29,656 nucleotides of DNA from a virus. Shown here piece by piece: positions 7,147-16,522 of the stretch. The stretch is taken from the IMG/VR virus record IMGVR_UViG_3300034104_001088, positions 1 to 29,656 of that record, one strand, 5' to 3'. The notes beneath the pieces were generated by a model, which searched no databases, was not told the DNA's origin, and was given only the letters and a program-made list of their open reading frames with translations. The translations under genes were made by a program, and so were the position numbers. Position 1 is the first letter of the stretch; each line of letters begins with the position of its first letter.

Positions 7147-7419
7147 ATGTCAACAAATTTAATGGGCGAATTAGTGGCCAACAAAGGAACTTTTATTCTA
7201 AACAATACAAACGAATTTACAGGCGTAATTGACGCTATTGTAGTTTTGGAAGATACGGTATTCAATTCGGTTAAAATCGCAAACACGGACGTAAAAACGC
7301 AATATATCGGAACGGCTGCAACAGCAGTTAAAGCTGGAGCTATTATAACACCAAAGTCTGATTTACAATTTAGCGGTGTTAAGTTAACATCTGGAAGTGT
7401 CGCACTTGTATTAGGTTAG
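7147..7419 (+). CDS. Small beta-rich structural protein, 90 aa
   Basis: A short protein of Val, Ile, Thr and Ala-rich strands (GVIDAIVVLED, GAIITPKSDLQFSGVKLTSGS) ending in VALVLG, with no charged helix or membrane segment. The composition and place between two fibre-like genes suggest a fibre tip, spike or virion decoration protein. Its ATG follows a short A-rich leader. No named family was recognised. Confidence 0.7.
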   Translation: MSTNLMGELVANKGTFILNNTNEFTGVIDAIVVLEDTVFNSVKIANTDVKTQYIGTAATAVKAGAIITPKSDLQFSGVKLTSGSVALVLG

Positions 7420-7421
7420 TC

Positions 7422-8225
7422 ATGTATGGATACGGAAACAGTATGTTCTTAGCAACAACAGGAATATTAGCAAGGGGTAGTGGTGGAGTTGATCCAGATG
7501 CACAAGCATTCATAACAGCGGCTGCAATAACAGACCCTACTCAACAAAGTGCTATTATTCAGTTAGTAGTTGATTTAAAAGGTTATAGCATTTGGACAAA
7601 GTTCAAAGCTATATATCCAATAGTTGGAGGCACAGAATCACAGCACAAATATAACTTGAAAGATCCAAGAGATTTAGATGCTGCGTTTAGATTAACTTTT
7701 GCAACGGGTTGGACGCATTCAAATTTAGGAATGACGCCTTTAAATACTTTTGCAGATACAAATTTAAACGATAACACAATTTTAACTTTGAATTCAGTTC
7801 ATATAAGTTACTATTCACGTACAAATGAAAATGTAGCGGTAATTGAAATGGGGGCGGGTTTAGTTGATGGTTTATTTATTGAAGCCAGAACATCTAATGT
7901 TTCATATTACAGAGTTCATTCATCAGCTTTATTGCAGCACTCGGATACTGATTCAAGAGCTTTTTATGTAGCAAATAGAACAGCATCTAATGTAATGAAC
8001 GCATGGAAAAACGGAGTTAAATTAGCAACAAGCACAGGAGCATCAACAACTAAGCAAAATTTAAATATATATTTAGGTGCTTTAAGTACTGGCGGTACAG
8101 CGTCTTTTCCAACTGGTAAACAATGTGCCTTCGCTTCAATAGGTGACGGATTAACAGATACGGATGCAGCTAACTTTTACACAGCAGTTCAAGCATATCA
8201 AACAACTTTAAATAGACAAGTATAA
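7422..8225 (+). CDS. Tail fibre / lectin-like virion protein, 267 aa
   Basis: After a Gly-rich start, residues 24-70 (DPDAQAFITAAAITDPTQQS ... GYSIWTKFKAIYPIVGG) form a helical module that I know from fibre proteins of Bacteroidetes phages. The remaining 190 residues are beta-rich and may form a concanavalin/LamG-like jelly roll (SYYRVHSSALLQHSDTDSRA and a final helix ANFYTAVQAYQTTL). Such domains bind sugars on cell surfaces, so a receptor role is inferred. The ATG at 7422 is two bases after the previous stop, and the end overlaps the next start by one base. Confidence 0.75.
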   Translation: MYGYGNSMFLATTGILARGSGGVDPDAQAFITAAAITDPTQQSAIIQLVVDLKGYSIWTKFKAIYPIVGGTESQHKYNLKDPRDLDAAFRLTFATGWTHSNLGMTPLNTFADTNLNDNTILTLNSVHISYYSRTNENVAVIEMGAGLVDGLFIEARTSNVSYYRVHSSALLQHSDTDSRAFYVANRTASNVMNAWKNGVKLATSTGASTTKQNLNIYLGALSTGGTASFPTGKQCAFASIGDGLTDTDAANFYTAVQAYQTTLNRQV

Positions 8226-8455
8226 TGGAAGGTAGAATAGTAACAAACCAACAAGCAGAAGAACTACAAGGAGTATTCTTTGACGCTGATACATTTTTTA
8301 ATTTCGTTCAAGATATTAACGATGTATATTTTTTATTTTTAAGTGGGCAGGATGAGGTAGATATTGCACCAACTGAATATGCTTATTTGTTAAATATTCC
8401 TTTAAGTCCTTACGAACCAAAACCAACCCCACCTTTTCCACCAATTGAAAAATAA
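8225..8455 (+). CDS. Hypothetical fibre-associated protein, 76 aa
   Basis: A small acidic protein ending in a Pro-rich tail (YEPKPTPPFPPIEK). It shares single-base overlaps with both neighbours (fibre and tail-tip genes), so it belongs to the virion block. Small genes placed right after a fibre gene often encode fibre-assembly chaperones or minor tip proteins, which is the best guess. No catalytic motif is visible. Confidence 0.7.
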   Translation: MEGRIVTNQQAEELQGVFFDADTFFNFVQDINDVYFLFLSGQDEVDIAPTEYAYLLNIPLSPYEPKPTPPFPPIEK

Positions 8456-9957
8456 TGGCGATAACTTTAATAGCAAGACCGCAGGATATTACACCCGTTT
8501 ACAATCCAGTCAAATGGATCGTAGATTCTAATATAAAAAACTATGATGGTTTTCGCTACGTCTTTAAAATTAAAACTTCATTAAGCAGTCCAATTGCAAC
8601 GTTTCGTCTTTTGCCAACTTTTGGGACTGGATACGGTGAACAAGACCTATCAAAGCTTTTAAGCAATTACGTATCTTTTGACTTGAATACAAATTCAACA
8701 AGTTATTACGCTGCAAATAATTCTTTTTATATATATAAAATTGAATTAGGAGAAGAATACACAACGAGGGTAAGCTACACCTCAACACTGGTAAATAGTT
8801 CAGGCAATGTAAGAATAAACGTAACTAATACGTTTGTAGCAGGTGACAGGATAAACATAAAACAAGCGGATGGCGGTGTTGCAAATCCTTATTTAGAAGG
8901 TTTATTCACGGTGTTAAGTGCAACGGGTTCTTATTTAGTTGTCGATTCGCTTTGGTCGCTTGTAACGAGTTCCACAATGGACGGTGTTATAACCTACGCG
9001 GATAACAGAAAAACTTATTCTTTTGGAGTTGAATATACAAAAAGCGTTTTTAATGGAGCTTTAAGATGGTTAGATTTTCCTGTTTATAATTACCTGGACT
9101 TTAACCCGACTTCAAATGTTAAAAGATGGTTTACAAACCAACCAACAACTTTTTATTCAACGTTGGGACAGGATATTTATTTGAATGTAGGAAACGCAAC
9201 AGGCAATCCGGATTACGTAATATTCAAAAATTCAAATGGTGAATATTTTTACAAAACAATTTCAGGAACTACGCCGTTAATACATCAGGTTGCAGTTGGT
9301 CCAAATAATTACGGAGTGTTAATTCCTATTGGAGCATCAACGCTACCAATGATAAAAACGGACACGACGTATTACGAGGTATATTACTCGAACCAAAACA
9401 CGGGAACCCCAAATCAAAGGTCATTAAAATACAAAATTAACTTAGACACTCGCGTTCAGATTTCTGAATACCATTGTTTATTCTTGGATCGTTTAGGGTC
9501 ATTCAGTTCTTTTGCTTTTCAGCTTAAAAACTATGAACGTGGTGAAGTTTCACGCGAGGAATATAATAAGGACGTTACTGGATTAGTTAGAAACATTGAA
9601 GGCTTAAACCAATGGACATACGACACGATTGAAGATGGATTTAAAACGTTTAATATCAATGTAAGAAAATCAATAGACCTAAATACAAACTGGATGACTG
9701 AAGAAATGAATCGCTATTTTGAAGAGTTAATAACGTCACCGCAAGTTTATTTGAAATTGGCTTCATATACAAACACGGAAAACTGGCTATATCCAGAAGA
9801 TGAAAGTGGATGCCCTTTAAGAATTCCAGAAAGCACTGAATACCAACCCGTAATCGTTCAAAATAATCAATACGAAATATTCCAACAAAGAAATAAGAAT
9901 TTAATTAAGCATTCAATAACGGTTCGTTTAGCAAATCAGGATAATATCAATGGTTAG
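8455..9957 (+). CDS. Tail tip / baseplate structural protein, 500 aa
   Basis: A mostly beta protein beginning with MAITLIARPQDITPVYNPVK, with many Tyr, Asn and Ser residues and no enzyme motif. The C-terminal 150 residues (from about LDRLGSFSSFAFQLKNYERG) look like a separate domain. It overlaps the 931-aa gene by eight bases, and these two lie next to the tape measure gene where distal tail and tail-associated proteins are expected. The pair recurs in Bacteroidetes phages as I recall. The exact role (hub, tip or side fibre) cannot be read from sequence. Confidence 0.75.
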   Translation: MAITLIARPQDITPVYNPVKWIVDSNIKNYDGFRYVFKIKTSLSSPIATFRLLPTFGTGYGEQDLSKLLSNYVSFDLNTNSTSYYAANNSFYIYKIELGEEYTTRVSYTSTLVNSSGNVRINVTNTFVAGDRINIKQADGGVANPYLEGLFTVLSATGSYLVVDSLWSLVTSSTMDGVITYADNRKTYSFGVEYTKSVFNGALRWLDFPVYNYLDFNPTSNVKRWFTNQPTTFYSTLGQDIYLNVGNATGNPDYVIFKNSNGEYFYKTISGTTPLIHQVAVGPNNYGVLIPIGASTLPMIKTDTTYYEVYYSNQNTGTPNQRSLKYKINLDTRVQISEYHCLFLDRLGSFSSFAFQLKNYERGEVSREEYNKDVTGLVRNIEGLNQWTYDTIEDGFKTFNINVRKSIDLNTNWMTEEMNRYFEELITSPQVYLKLASYTNTENWLYPEDESGCPLRIPESTEYQPVIVQNNQYEIFQQRNKNLIKHSITVRLANQDNING

Positions 9958-12745
9958 GATACAAATTGAAACTGGATATTTGGATGTAAAAGAGGGAACT
10001 AATTTTCCGCTTAACTTTCAAGTTGGCGATATTCGCGATTTAACGCAACGCAAAGGAACTTTCTCAAAGACAATAGTATTAAGTGGCACAAAGAATAACA
10101 ACACGCTTCTAAACAACTATTACGACGTAAATATACAAGCGGGAACTTTTGACATAAATAAGTTGACACGTTGCACGGTTTTGCAAAATGGTATTCCTAT
10201 TGTTACCGATGCTTTATTGCAATTAGTAAACGTCAAAAAGACGCAATTAACAGATGCATATGAACAAAGTTTGGAGTATGAAGTTTTGGTTCGCGATTCA
10301 CAAGCTGAGTTCTATACATCAATAACTAATTTAGAGCTTACTGATTTGGATTTTAGCGATTTAAATCATGACTTTGATATTCCTGCGATAACAAATAGTT
10401 GGAGCAATACACAAAGCGACCATTATAAATATTTAATGCCGTTTAACGACACGTCAAATTACACGGTTAACCATTTTAAACCTGCTATTTATGCGAAGTC
10501 TTATTTTGATAGGATATTTGCGAATGCTGGATTTACTTATAACTGGAATAACTTAACAGATTTTCACTTTGACAAGTTAATAATTCCTTACAACGGTGAT
10601 GTAAATAACTTCGACTACACGGATTATAGAGTTACGGCAAATACAACTTTTTTAAGTGCATACGCGCAGCCAAATCCAGGTTATAATCAATCGTTTACTG
10701 AGCAAATAATTATATGGACTGAAACGCTTGACAATCAAAATTTATTCAATCCAACCTTAGGTGAATATAATGCACCGTTTAATTCAGATACTACGCAAGG
10801 TCAAACCTATACGTTTTCGTTTAGCTATGCCTATGAAATTATTTTAGATAATGCAAGCGTTGCGCCACCTTCAACAGCTTATTTAAAAGTCCAAGACCCA
10901 AATACTTTATTGTATCAAAATGCTGAAATAGAATATAACCTGCAATTTGAATTATTAGTAAATGGTTCGGGCGTTGGTTTTATTCAAGCGATTGACGTAG
11001 CTCACGTAGGTAATGGCGTTACAAGTTATAGCATTCCAGTTGGTCAAACATCTGTTTTAAGTGCTTCAGGAACGAGCACAATTCCAATACCTATAAACGT
11101 AACTGCATCCGATGTAATTGAAATACAGGCAGGGATTAATGTCACGTCTTTATATAGCAATACCGAAGCAGTTTGGAGGGACACCAACGCAACTACTGGA
11201 GGGTCAAATGTTCAAGTAAATCCACAAATAAGTTTTTCAACTTTAACCGTGGATATCGTTCCATCAAATAACATTCAAGTTATAACAGGGACGCAAATCG
11301 TTAACGAGTTTATTCCGAAGCAAATTAAACAATCTGATTTTGTCAAAGCAATCTTTCAGATGTATAACCTTTACGCCTACCCAAACACGGAAAATCCTAA
11401 CGAACTTATATTAGTTCAACGTGATGAGTGGTATGATGCGGGAACCGAAAAAAACTGGAGCGAAAAATTAGCAAAAAACCAAGAACAGGAATTGGTTTTC
11501 CTTCCCGACTTAAGCAAAAAGAAATTAAAGTTAACATACAAACCCGATACGGATTCTGCCAATGTAGTATATACGCAAGCGACCTCAGAAATTTACGGTC
11601 AACTTGAATATACATTTGATAACGAATACGTCAAAGACACGGACACAAAAGAGCTATTATTTTCACCTACTCCAGTTAACCGAACAACCTTTGATGCTTA
11701 CCTTCCTACGATAAACGGAATAGCTCCAAATAATAACATTCGAATACTATACGATGCAGGATTAAGAACATGTCAACCGTTTAATATCTATGAACAAGGA
11801 ACGACAGGCGTAACGGGTTTAACAAGCTACCCGCAAACTGGACACTTCAATGATGCCTTAACGCCAACCTTTGATATTAATTTTGGGGTTTGTGATTATT
11901 ACTTTTACCAAACAAGCGTTTTAACAAATAATAATCTTTATAATCTTTACTGGAGACGGACGGTTAATCAAATCAACGTTGGTAAAATGTTAATCGCTTC
12001 CTTTCATTTGAATGAAGCTGATATACAAACGTTAAAACTTAACGACAAAATACGAATAGATAATTCATGGTGGAATATAAACAAAGTAATTGATTATAAC
12101 GCTAACAATGAAACCTTAACAAAAGTCGAATTAATAAGCGTCGATACTGAAATTGATTTCGCTAATTTTCCAGTTAGAAGATCGCGCCCTATTGGAATAC
12201 TACAGGATGCGGATTCAACAAAAGGTGAGAAAGAAATAATTCGTAAACAATCAAATGTTAATTTGAGCAAAGGTAACGTTGAGGTATACGGCAAAGGCAA
12301 CGTTGTTTCTGAAGGTTTAAAGGGTGTTGTAATAGGTGACAATCAAACGGTGACAGAAAGCGGCGTAACGACCACGAATTTACGTGTAACAGAAACAATA
12401 AACGGTGAGCCTGTAAATAATATAGTTCCAACTTATAAAAAATATATTGCTACAATCGTTCAATCTGGAACTAACGACCCGACTGTAACGATTCTTGAAA
12501 ATACAATAGGCGATATTGTTTGGACGAGAGTAATGGCAGGGCAGTATGAAGGGTATTTATTAAATGCTTTTCCAAATATTGATAAAACATATTTATCAAT
12601 TAGTCAAGTAAGCAATACGCAAGGAGTTTTTTATATGACTTATTTTAGCGCGGATGCAATTTTAATTGACTGGTTCGATTTTACATACAATCAATTAGAT
12701 AGCGTATTGCAATATAACACAATAGAAATAAGAGTTTACCCGTAA
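9950..12745 (+). CDS. Large tail tip protein (Tal/hub-like), 931 aa
   Basis: The largest protein of the phage, just before the tape measure gene. The N-terminus (IETGYLDVKEGTNFPLNFQV, RKGTFSKTIVLSGTKNNN) is a beta domain typical of the tail-tip proteins of this phage group. The middle is Asn/Thr/Tyr-rich beta structure. Around residues 755-830 there is a short Gly/Val repeat region (KGNVEVYGKGNVVSEGLKGV), possibly a beta-helix stalk, followed by a C-terminal domain. Position suggests the cell-proximal hub combining distal-tail and tail-associated roles. No peptidase or muramidase motif was found. Confidence 0.75.
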   Translation: MVRIQIETGYLDVKEGTNFPLNFQVGDIRDLTQRKGTFSKTIVLSGTKNNNTLLNNYYDVNIQAGTFDINKLTRCTVLQNGIPIVTDALLQLVNVKKTQLTDAYEQSLEYEVLVRDSQAEFYTSITNLELTDLDFSDLNHDFDIPAITNSWSNTQSDHYKYLMPFNDTSNYTVNHFKPAIYAKSYFDRIFANAGFTYNWNNLTDFHFDKLIIPYNGDVNNFDYTDYRVTANTTFLSAYAQPNPGYNQSFTEQIIIWTETLDNQNLFNPTLGEYNAPFNSDTTQGQTYTFSFSYAYEIILDNASVAPPSTAYLKVQDPNTLLYQNAEIEYNLQFELLVNGSGVGFIQAIDVAHVGNGVTSYSIPVGQTSVLSASGTSTIPIPINVTASDVIEIQAGINVTSLYSNTEAVWRDTNATTGGSNVQVNPQISFSTLTVDIVPSNNIQVITGTQIVNEFIPKQIKQSDFVKAIFQMYNLYAYPNTENPNELILVQRDEWYDAGTEKNWSEKLAKNQEQELVFLPDLSKKKLKLTYKPDTDSANVVYTQATSEIYGQLEYTFDNEYVKDTDTKELLFSPTPVNRTTFDAYLPTINGIAPNNNIRILYDAGLRTCQPFNIYEQGTTGVTGLTSYPQTGHFNDALTPTFDINFGVCDYYFYQTSVLTNNNLYNLYWRRTVNQINVGKMLIASFHLNEADIQTLKLNDKIRIDNSWWNINKVIDYNANNETLTKVELISVDTEIDFANFPVRRSRPIGILQDADSTKGEKEIIRKQSNVNLSKGNVEVYGKGNVVSEGLKGVVIGDNQTVTESGVTTTNLRVTETINGEPVNNIVPTYKKYIATIVQSGTNDPTVTILENTIGDIVWTRVMAGQYEGYLLNAFPNIDKTYLSISQVSNTQGVFYMTYFSADAILIDWFDFTYNQLDSVLQYNTIEIRVYP

Positions 12746-12749
12746 CGAT

Positions 12750-14909
12750 ATGAATGAAATAGAAGTTCCTTTAAAGATAACCGGAATCGGTGACATAAAA
12801 AAAGAGTTACGCGATTTAAAAGGTCAAATTGCAAGCGCAACCGATCCAGCTACAATTGCAGCACTTTCACAACGTGCGGGTGAGTTGAAAGACCAACTTG
12901 CGGATACCAATGAACAAGTAAAAATCTTCGCGTCTGGTTCTAAATTTGAACAAGTTAGCAACGGATTAGGCTCAATCAAAGATTCATTAACAAGTTTAGA
13001 TTTTGCTGAAGCAGGAGATAAGGCTAAAATGTTAACGACTACCTTAAAAGGAATAAACCCCGAAGATATCGCAAACCAATTTAAGGGACTTGGAAAAGTT
13101 TTTGGCTCTTTGGGGTCGGCTATTGGTATCGTTGGTAAACAATTCATTGCTTTTGGTGCTTCGCTTTTGGCAAACCCTATATTTTTACTGGTTGCCGTAA
13201 TCGTTGCAATTGTCGCAGCTATTGGAATTTTCCTACATAAAATGGGACTATTAAAAAAAGTTTTAGATTTTTTATTTGCTCCTATAAAAGCATTAATACA
13301 AGGGTTTAAAGACCTTACCGACTGGCTCGGTTTAACTGCTTACGCAGCAGAAGAAAACGCGGCTAAAATGGTAGCGGCAAACGATAGGATAGTTGAAAGC
13401 TCAAAGGATAGACAAGCGGCAGTTGGTGCAACCTTTGACTTTGAAATTAAAATGGCAAAGATTGCAGGCAAAGAAACGACAGGTTTGGAGTTGGAAAAAT
13501 CCAGATCTTTACAAGCTGAATCAAAAAAGCGTTATAAATCCGCACAAGATGCATTGAAAGCGCAACAAAAGTTAGGCGATGATGCAGACAAAGAAATAAT
13601 TAAAAAACTTAAGCAGCAAATCAAAGAAGAAAAAGCGTTAATAATCGAGCAACGCCGCGAACGTAAATTGATAGTTGCACAAAGTCAAAAGGACAAACAG
13701 GATGAATTAGAAAAAGACTTAGAAGCTGAGAAAAAAGCGAACGAAGAAAAGCGAAAAGCGGGTATTGATGCGGCAAAAAAACGTGCTGAAGATGCTAAAC
13801 GCTTCGCAGAAAATAGATTGAATGCAGCCCGTGCAATTAGAGATATTGAAATATCGTTAATTAAAGACGAAGGAGATCGAGAAATTGTAGCCACTCAAGA
13901 AAAATACGCACGACTTATTGCCGATGTTCAAAAAAACGAAAACTTTACAAAAGACGAAAAAATAAAATTACAACAGTTATATCAAAAGCAACTTGAAGCT
14001 GAACTATCTAAACAGGAACAAACCGAAATAGATGCTGAAAAAGCGAAACAAGCGAAGTTATTAGAAGAATATAACAACGGCTTAATTAAGAAAGCCGAAG
14101 AACAAGACAAACAATGGTTAAGGTTACAAGAATTAACATCGTCACAAACTGATTTTGAAAAGTTACAACTTCAATTAAAATACGATCAAGAAATTGCAGC
14201 TGCGGAAGGCAATGCAGAATTACAAACCGCTTTAACTACTAAGTTACAAAGTGACTTGAATGCTATTGATAAAAAGAATGCGGACGAGCGCGTTAAAATA
14301 AAAGCCGATGAAGAAGCTAAAAAGCGACAGGAACAATTAGACACGGCAAACGCTGCCATTGACTTAGCGGATAAATCAACAAAGTCTATTCAAGCGATAG
14401 GAGATATTGCCTTTGCTGCTAAAATGTCAAAAGTTAAAAAGGGCAGCAAGGAAGAAGAAGAACTTGCAAAGAAACAATTTAAGTTTAACAAGTCAATGCA
14501 ATTAGCGGGTGCAATAGTTGACGCGGGAAAAGCGGTTACGGCTTCGTTGGCTTCTGCTCCTTTGGCTATCGGTGCGGTTCCTAATCCTGCGGGTATTGCT
14601 TCACTGGCTTTGGCGGTTACAACTTCAGCAGCAAATATTGCTAAAATAGCATCAACACAATTTAGCTCCACTGGCGGTGGTGGCGGTGGTGGTGGGCAAC
14701 CTTCAATACCTGATGCTTCATCCACTTCGACAACTGGAACAGCAACACCTGCGTTTAATTTGTTTGGAGGTGGTAACAACATGAATAATGTTGGACCAGA
14801 TGGACAAACGCAACCGACAGAAATAACTGTTAAGGCGGTGGTAAGTGAAACCGAAATAACGAATACGCAAAATAAAGTAACTAAAATAAATCAAAGCGCG
14901 ACACTATGA
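12750..14909 (+). CDS. Tail tape measure protein, 719 aa
   Basis: Sets tail length and travels in the tail tube lumen. Residues 138-162 form a strong membrane-type segment (LLANPIFLLVAVIVAIVAAI). About residues 215-560 are charged coiled coil rich in Ala, Glu, Lys and Gln. Another hydrophobic Ala-rich stretch follows near 590-640, then a run of eight Gly before the C-terminal tail. Using the usual rule of about 0.15 nm per residue, the tail would be roughly 105 nm. It overlaps the next gene as ATGA. Its probable chaperones are on the opposite strand at 15782-17018. Confidence 0.9.
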   Translation: MNEIEVPLKITGIGDIKKELRDLKGQIASATDPATIAALSQRAGELKDQLADTNEQVKIFASGSKFEQVSNGLGSIKDSLTSLDFAEAGDKAKMLTTTLKGINPEDIANQFKGLGKVFGSLGSAIGIVGKQFIAFGASLLANPIFLLVAVIVAIVAAIGIFLHKMGLLKKVLDFLFAPIKALIQGFKDLTDWLGLTAYAAEENAAKMVAANDRIVESSKDRQAAVGATFDFEIKMAKIAGKETTGLELEKSRSLQAESKKRYKSAQDALKAQQKLGDDADKEIIKKLKQQIKEEKALIIEQRRERKLIVAQSQKDKQDELEKDLEAEKKANEEKRKAGIDAAKKRAEDAKRFAENRLNAARAIRDIEISLIKDEGDREIVATQEKYARLIADVQKNENFTKDEKIKLQQLYQKQLEAELSKQEQTEIDAEKAKQAKLLEEYNNGLIKKAEEQDKQWLRLQELTSSQTDFEKLQLQLKYDQEIAAAEGNAELQTALTTKLQSDLNAIDKKNADERVKIKADEEAKKRQEQLDTANAAIDLADKSTKSIQAIGDIAFAAKMSKVKKGSKEEEELAKKQFKFNKSMQLAGAIVDAGKAVTASLASAPLAIGAVPNPAGIASLALAVTTSAANIAKIASTQFSSTGGGGGGGGQPSIPDASSTSTTGTATPAFNLFGGGNNMNNVGPDGQTQPTEITVKAVVSETEITNTQNKVTKINQSATL

Positions 14910-15358
14910 TAAGCTATCAAAGTTTAATAAATAAGATTATTACTTTTTACGATAATCATTTGCAAGTTAAAAAAGTTGGTTCGGATTTTCGTGAGCAGCT
15001 GGAAAACTTTGCAACTAAGGACGAAAAATATCCTTTGGTTTATATTTGTCCAGTGGATGCGGTGCCAAGTGAAATGGGTTTCACTACAGAAATAAACTTG
15101 GAAATCTATTGCTTTGATATTATCCAAAAAGACCGAGCAAATATTAACGTAATTTTAAGCGATTGCCATTTGATTTTAAACGACATTTATAACTGGTTTT
15201 TAAACTCAGATGATTATAGCTTTGACATTGTAGGAGTGCCAACTATGACACCATTAAATAATGACTTGTTAGACTATGCTGCGGGTTGGGTTATGACTGT
15301 AACTTGTTCAATAAATAATTACACGGATTGTCAAGTTCCCGAACAAAACGAAGATTAA
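14906..15358 (+). CDS. Probable tail completion / terminator protein, 150 aa
   Basis: A mixed alpha-beta protein (ISYQSLINKIITFYDNHLQV, then LEIYCFDIIQKDRANINVIL). Size, acidic character and position next to an HK97-gp10-like gene fit the neck or tail-terminator proteins that cap the tail tube and join it to the head. It overlaps the tape measure stop. No strong motif defines this family, so the name rests on context and general resemblance. Confidence 0.65.
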   Translation: MISYQSLINKIITFYDNHLQVKKVGSDFREQLENFATKDEKYPLVYICPVDAVPSEMGFTTEINLEIYCFDIIQKDRANINVILSDCHLILNDIYNWFLNSDDYSFDIVGVPTMTPLNNDLLDYAAGWVMTVTCSINNYTDCQVPEQNED

Positions 15359-15360
15359 TA

Positions 15361-15369
15361 TTAATATAG
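15361..15369 (+). promoter_or_regulatory. TTAATATAG element before the neck gene
   Basis: TTAATATAG lies two bases before the ATG at 15372. The same nine bases precede the genes at 17064 and 19686, each in a gap not covered by translational overlap, so it may be a late promoter or an initiation signal. Confidence 0.45.
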
Positions 15370-15371
15370 TC

Positions 15372-15785
15372 ATGCCAGATAAAGAATTTAAGTTAAAATA
15401 CAAAATAAGAAATAAAGCTGCGCAGGTATTAAAACGAGTTATTAAAGAGGATGCGTTAATAGATACTGGAACGCTTTACGAATCAATACGTATCAATGCT
15501 AAATTTACTACGGATGGCAATTTAAGAATTGAAATTTTGGCAGCTTATTACTTTGGTTTCTTGAATAACGGAACTATAAGTATCGAACCGTATCATTTAG
15601 TAAAACAGTTTAACAAACGTCTTGAAATGGACGGCATCATATCGGAAATGTATGCGCAATACATTGAATGGCTTTCGAGCAAATATCCACTTGTCCAAGT
15701 TGCGGGAATGTTACGTAAAAAACAACGTGTTATTTATGATTTCAATCCGTTATTTGGTGAGTTTTGGGCGGCGTTGGAATATTAG
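15372..15785 (+). CDS. HK97-gp10-like neck/head-tail joining protein, 137 aa
   Basis: Early in the protein, LIDTGTLYESIRI followed by AAYYFGFLNNGT is the pattern of the HK97 gp10 family (a DTG-L--S motif, later an Y--F---GT block). These proteins sit at the head-tail joint or act as tail completion factors. The gene ends in a 4-base overlap with the stop of the convergent minus-strand gene at 15782, with no terminator between. Assignment to the family is fairly sure; the exact role in the neck is not. Confidence 0.75.
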   Translation: MPDKEFKLKYKIRNKAAQVLKRVIKEDALIDTGTLYESIRINAKFTTDGNLRIEILAAYYFGFLNNGTISIEPYHLVKQFNKRLEMDGIISEMYAQYIEWLSSKYPLVQVAGMLRKKQRVIYDFNPLFGEFWAALEY

Positions 15786-16522
15786 ACGTTCAATTCTTTT
15801 TTCATTCCTAAAAAATTAAATACCAAAATCAAGGGTAATTCACAAACGGCGTTAAACTTTGTTAAGTCTTCATTGCATAGGTGCCAAATGAGTTGCTCCC
15901 ACGCCCATTTCTTTTGTTTCTTTTCCTCTTCGACGGTTTTTAAATCTTCAGCGTCCATGTTTTGGTCAACTTCAAAATCGTCTTCATAACTTTCAATCAT
16001 TAAATTTTTATATTGGTCAATAATACCCTCTCGAAATTTTATATATTCAGGAAGCAAGCCGTAAACTTCAGTAATTGGAAAATCTAAAAACCAATCTAAA
16101 CGGTCATTTGAATTGAAATTATAAGGTTCAAGTATTTCATCGTCCCACTCATTAACACGGACACGCCTGTAAAGTATTGCAATAATATTTAAAAGCTTTT
16201 CAATGTAGTTATCTGAGAAATATGCTTCTAAACTTATAAATTCGCCAAGCGTTATTTTATTAAAAGGCTTTAATGTAAAGTTACCTATCTTTTTATTGTA
16301 GTTTTTTGGCGGTTCATCGCGAATAAATTTAACCTCTATTAATAGTTCGTCAAGTTCTTCAATTGCTAAATGGTCCAAATCTTCTGGATAGCAATCTAAA
16401 AGCGTGCAAAGAACGTCTATTTGATAATTGAAAACGCCTTCATCCTGTGACAAAGTGCGCAGTTCAATAAAGGATTCAATCGTTATTTGATTCCACGCTT
16501 TCGGAAGCTTGTTTTTCAGCAT
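15782..16522 (-). CDS. Probable tail assembly chaperone, second frame, 246 aa
   Basis: Encoded on the minus strand, unlike almost the whole genome. The N-terminus (KAWNQITIESFIELRTLSQD) and a later segment (FNKITLGEFISLEAY, near residue 88) repeat the same pattern, NxITIxxF, which also begins the neighbouring 180-aa protein, so the two look related. The acidic, helical C-terminus ends in a Trp/Lys-rich stretch. Genes of this kind lie next to tape measure genes and are often joined by frameshifting (G/GT type). It overlaps the 180-aa gene by 47 bases in another frame and converges on the gp10-like gene. Confidence 0.7.
   Translation of the reverse strand: MLKNKLPKAWNQITIESFIELRTLSQDEGVFNYQIDVLCTLLDCYPEDLDHLAIEELDELLIEVKFIRDEPPKNYNKKIGNFTLKPFNKITLGEFISLEAYFSDNYIEKLLNIIAILYRRVRVNEWDDEILEPYNFNSNDRLDWFLDFPITEVYGLLPEYIKFREGIIDQYKNLMIESYEDDFEVDQNMDAEDLKTVEEEKKQKKWAWEQLIWHLCNEDLTKFNAVCELPLILVFNFLGMKKELNV

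Noticed and set aside
12824-13147. Minus-strand frame of 107 codons at the start of the tape measure gene
   Set aside because: Composition follows the plus-strand codons, and no promoter or plausible domain is seen.
14390-14782. Minus-strand frame of 130 codons opposite the tape measure gene
   Set aside because: It is the mirror of an Ala/Gly-rich coding segment, giving a Pro/Val/Ala-biased product with no start signal or family likeness.
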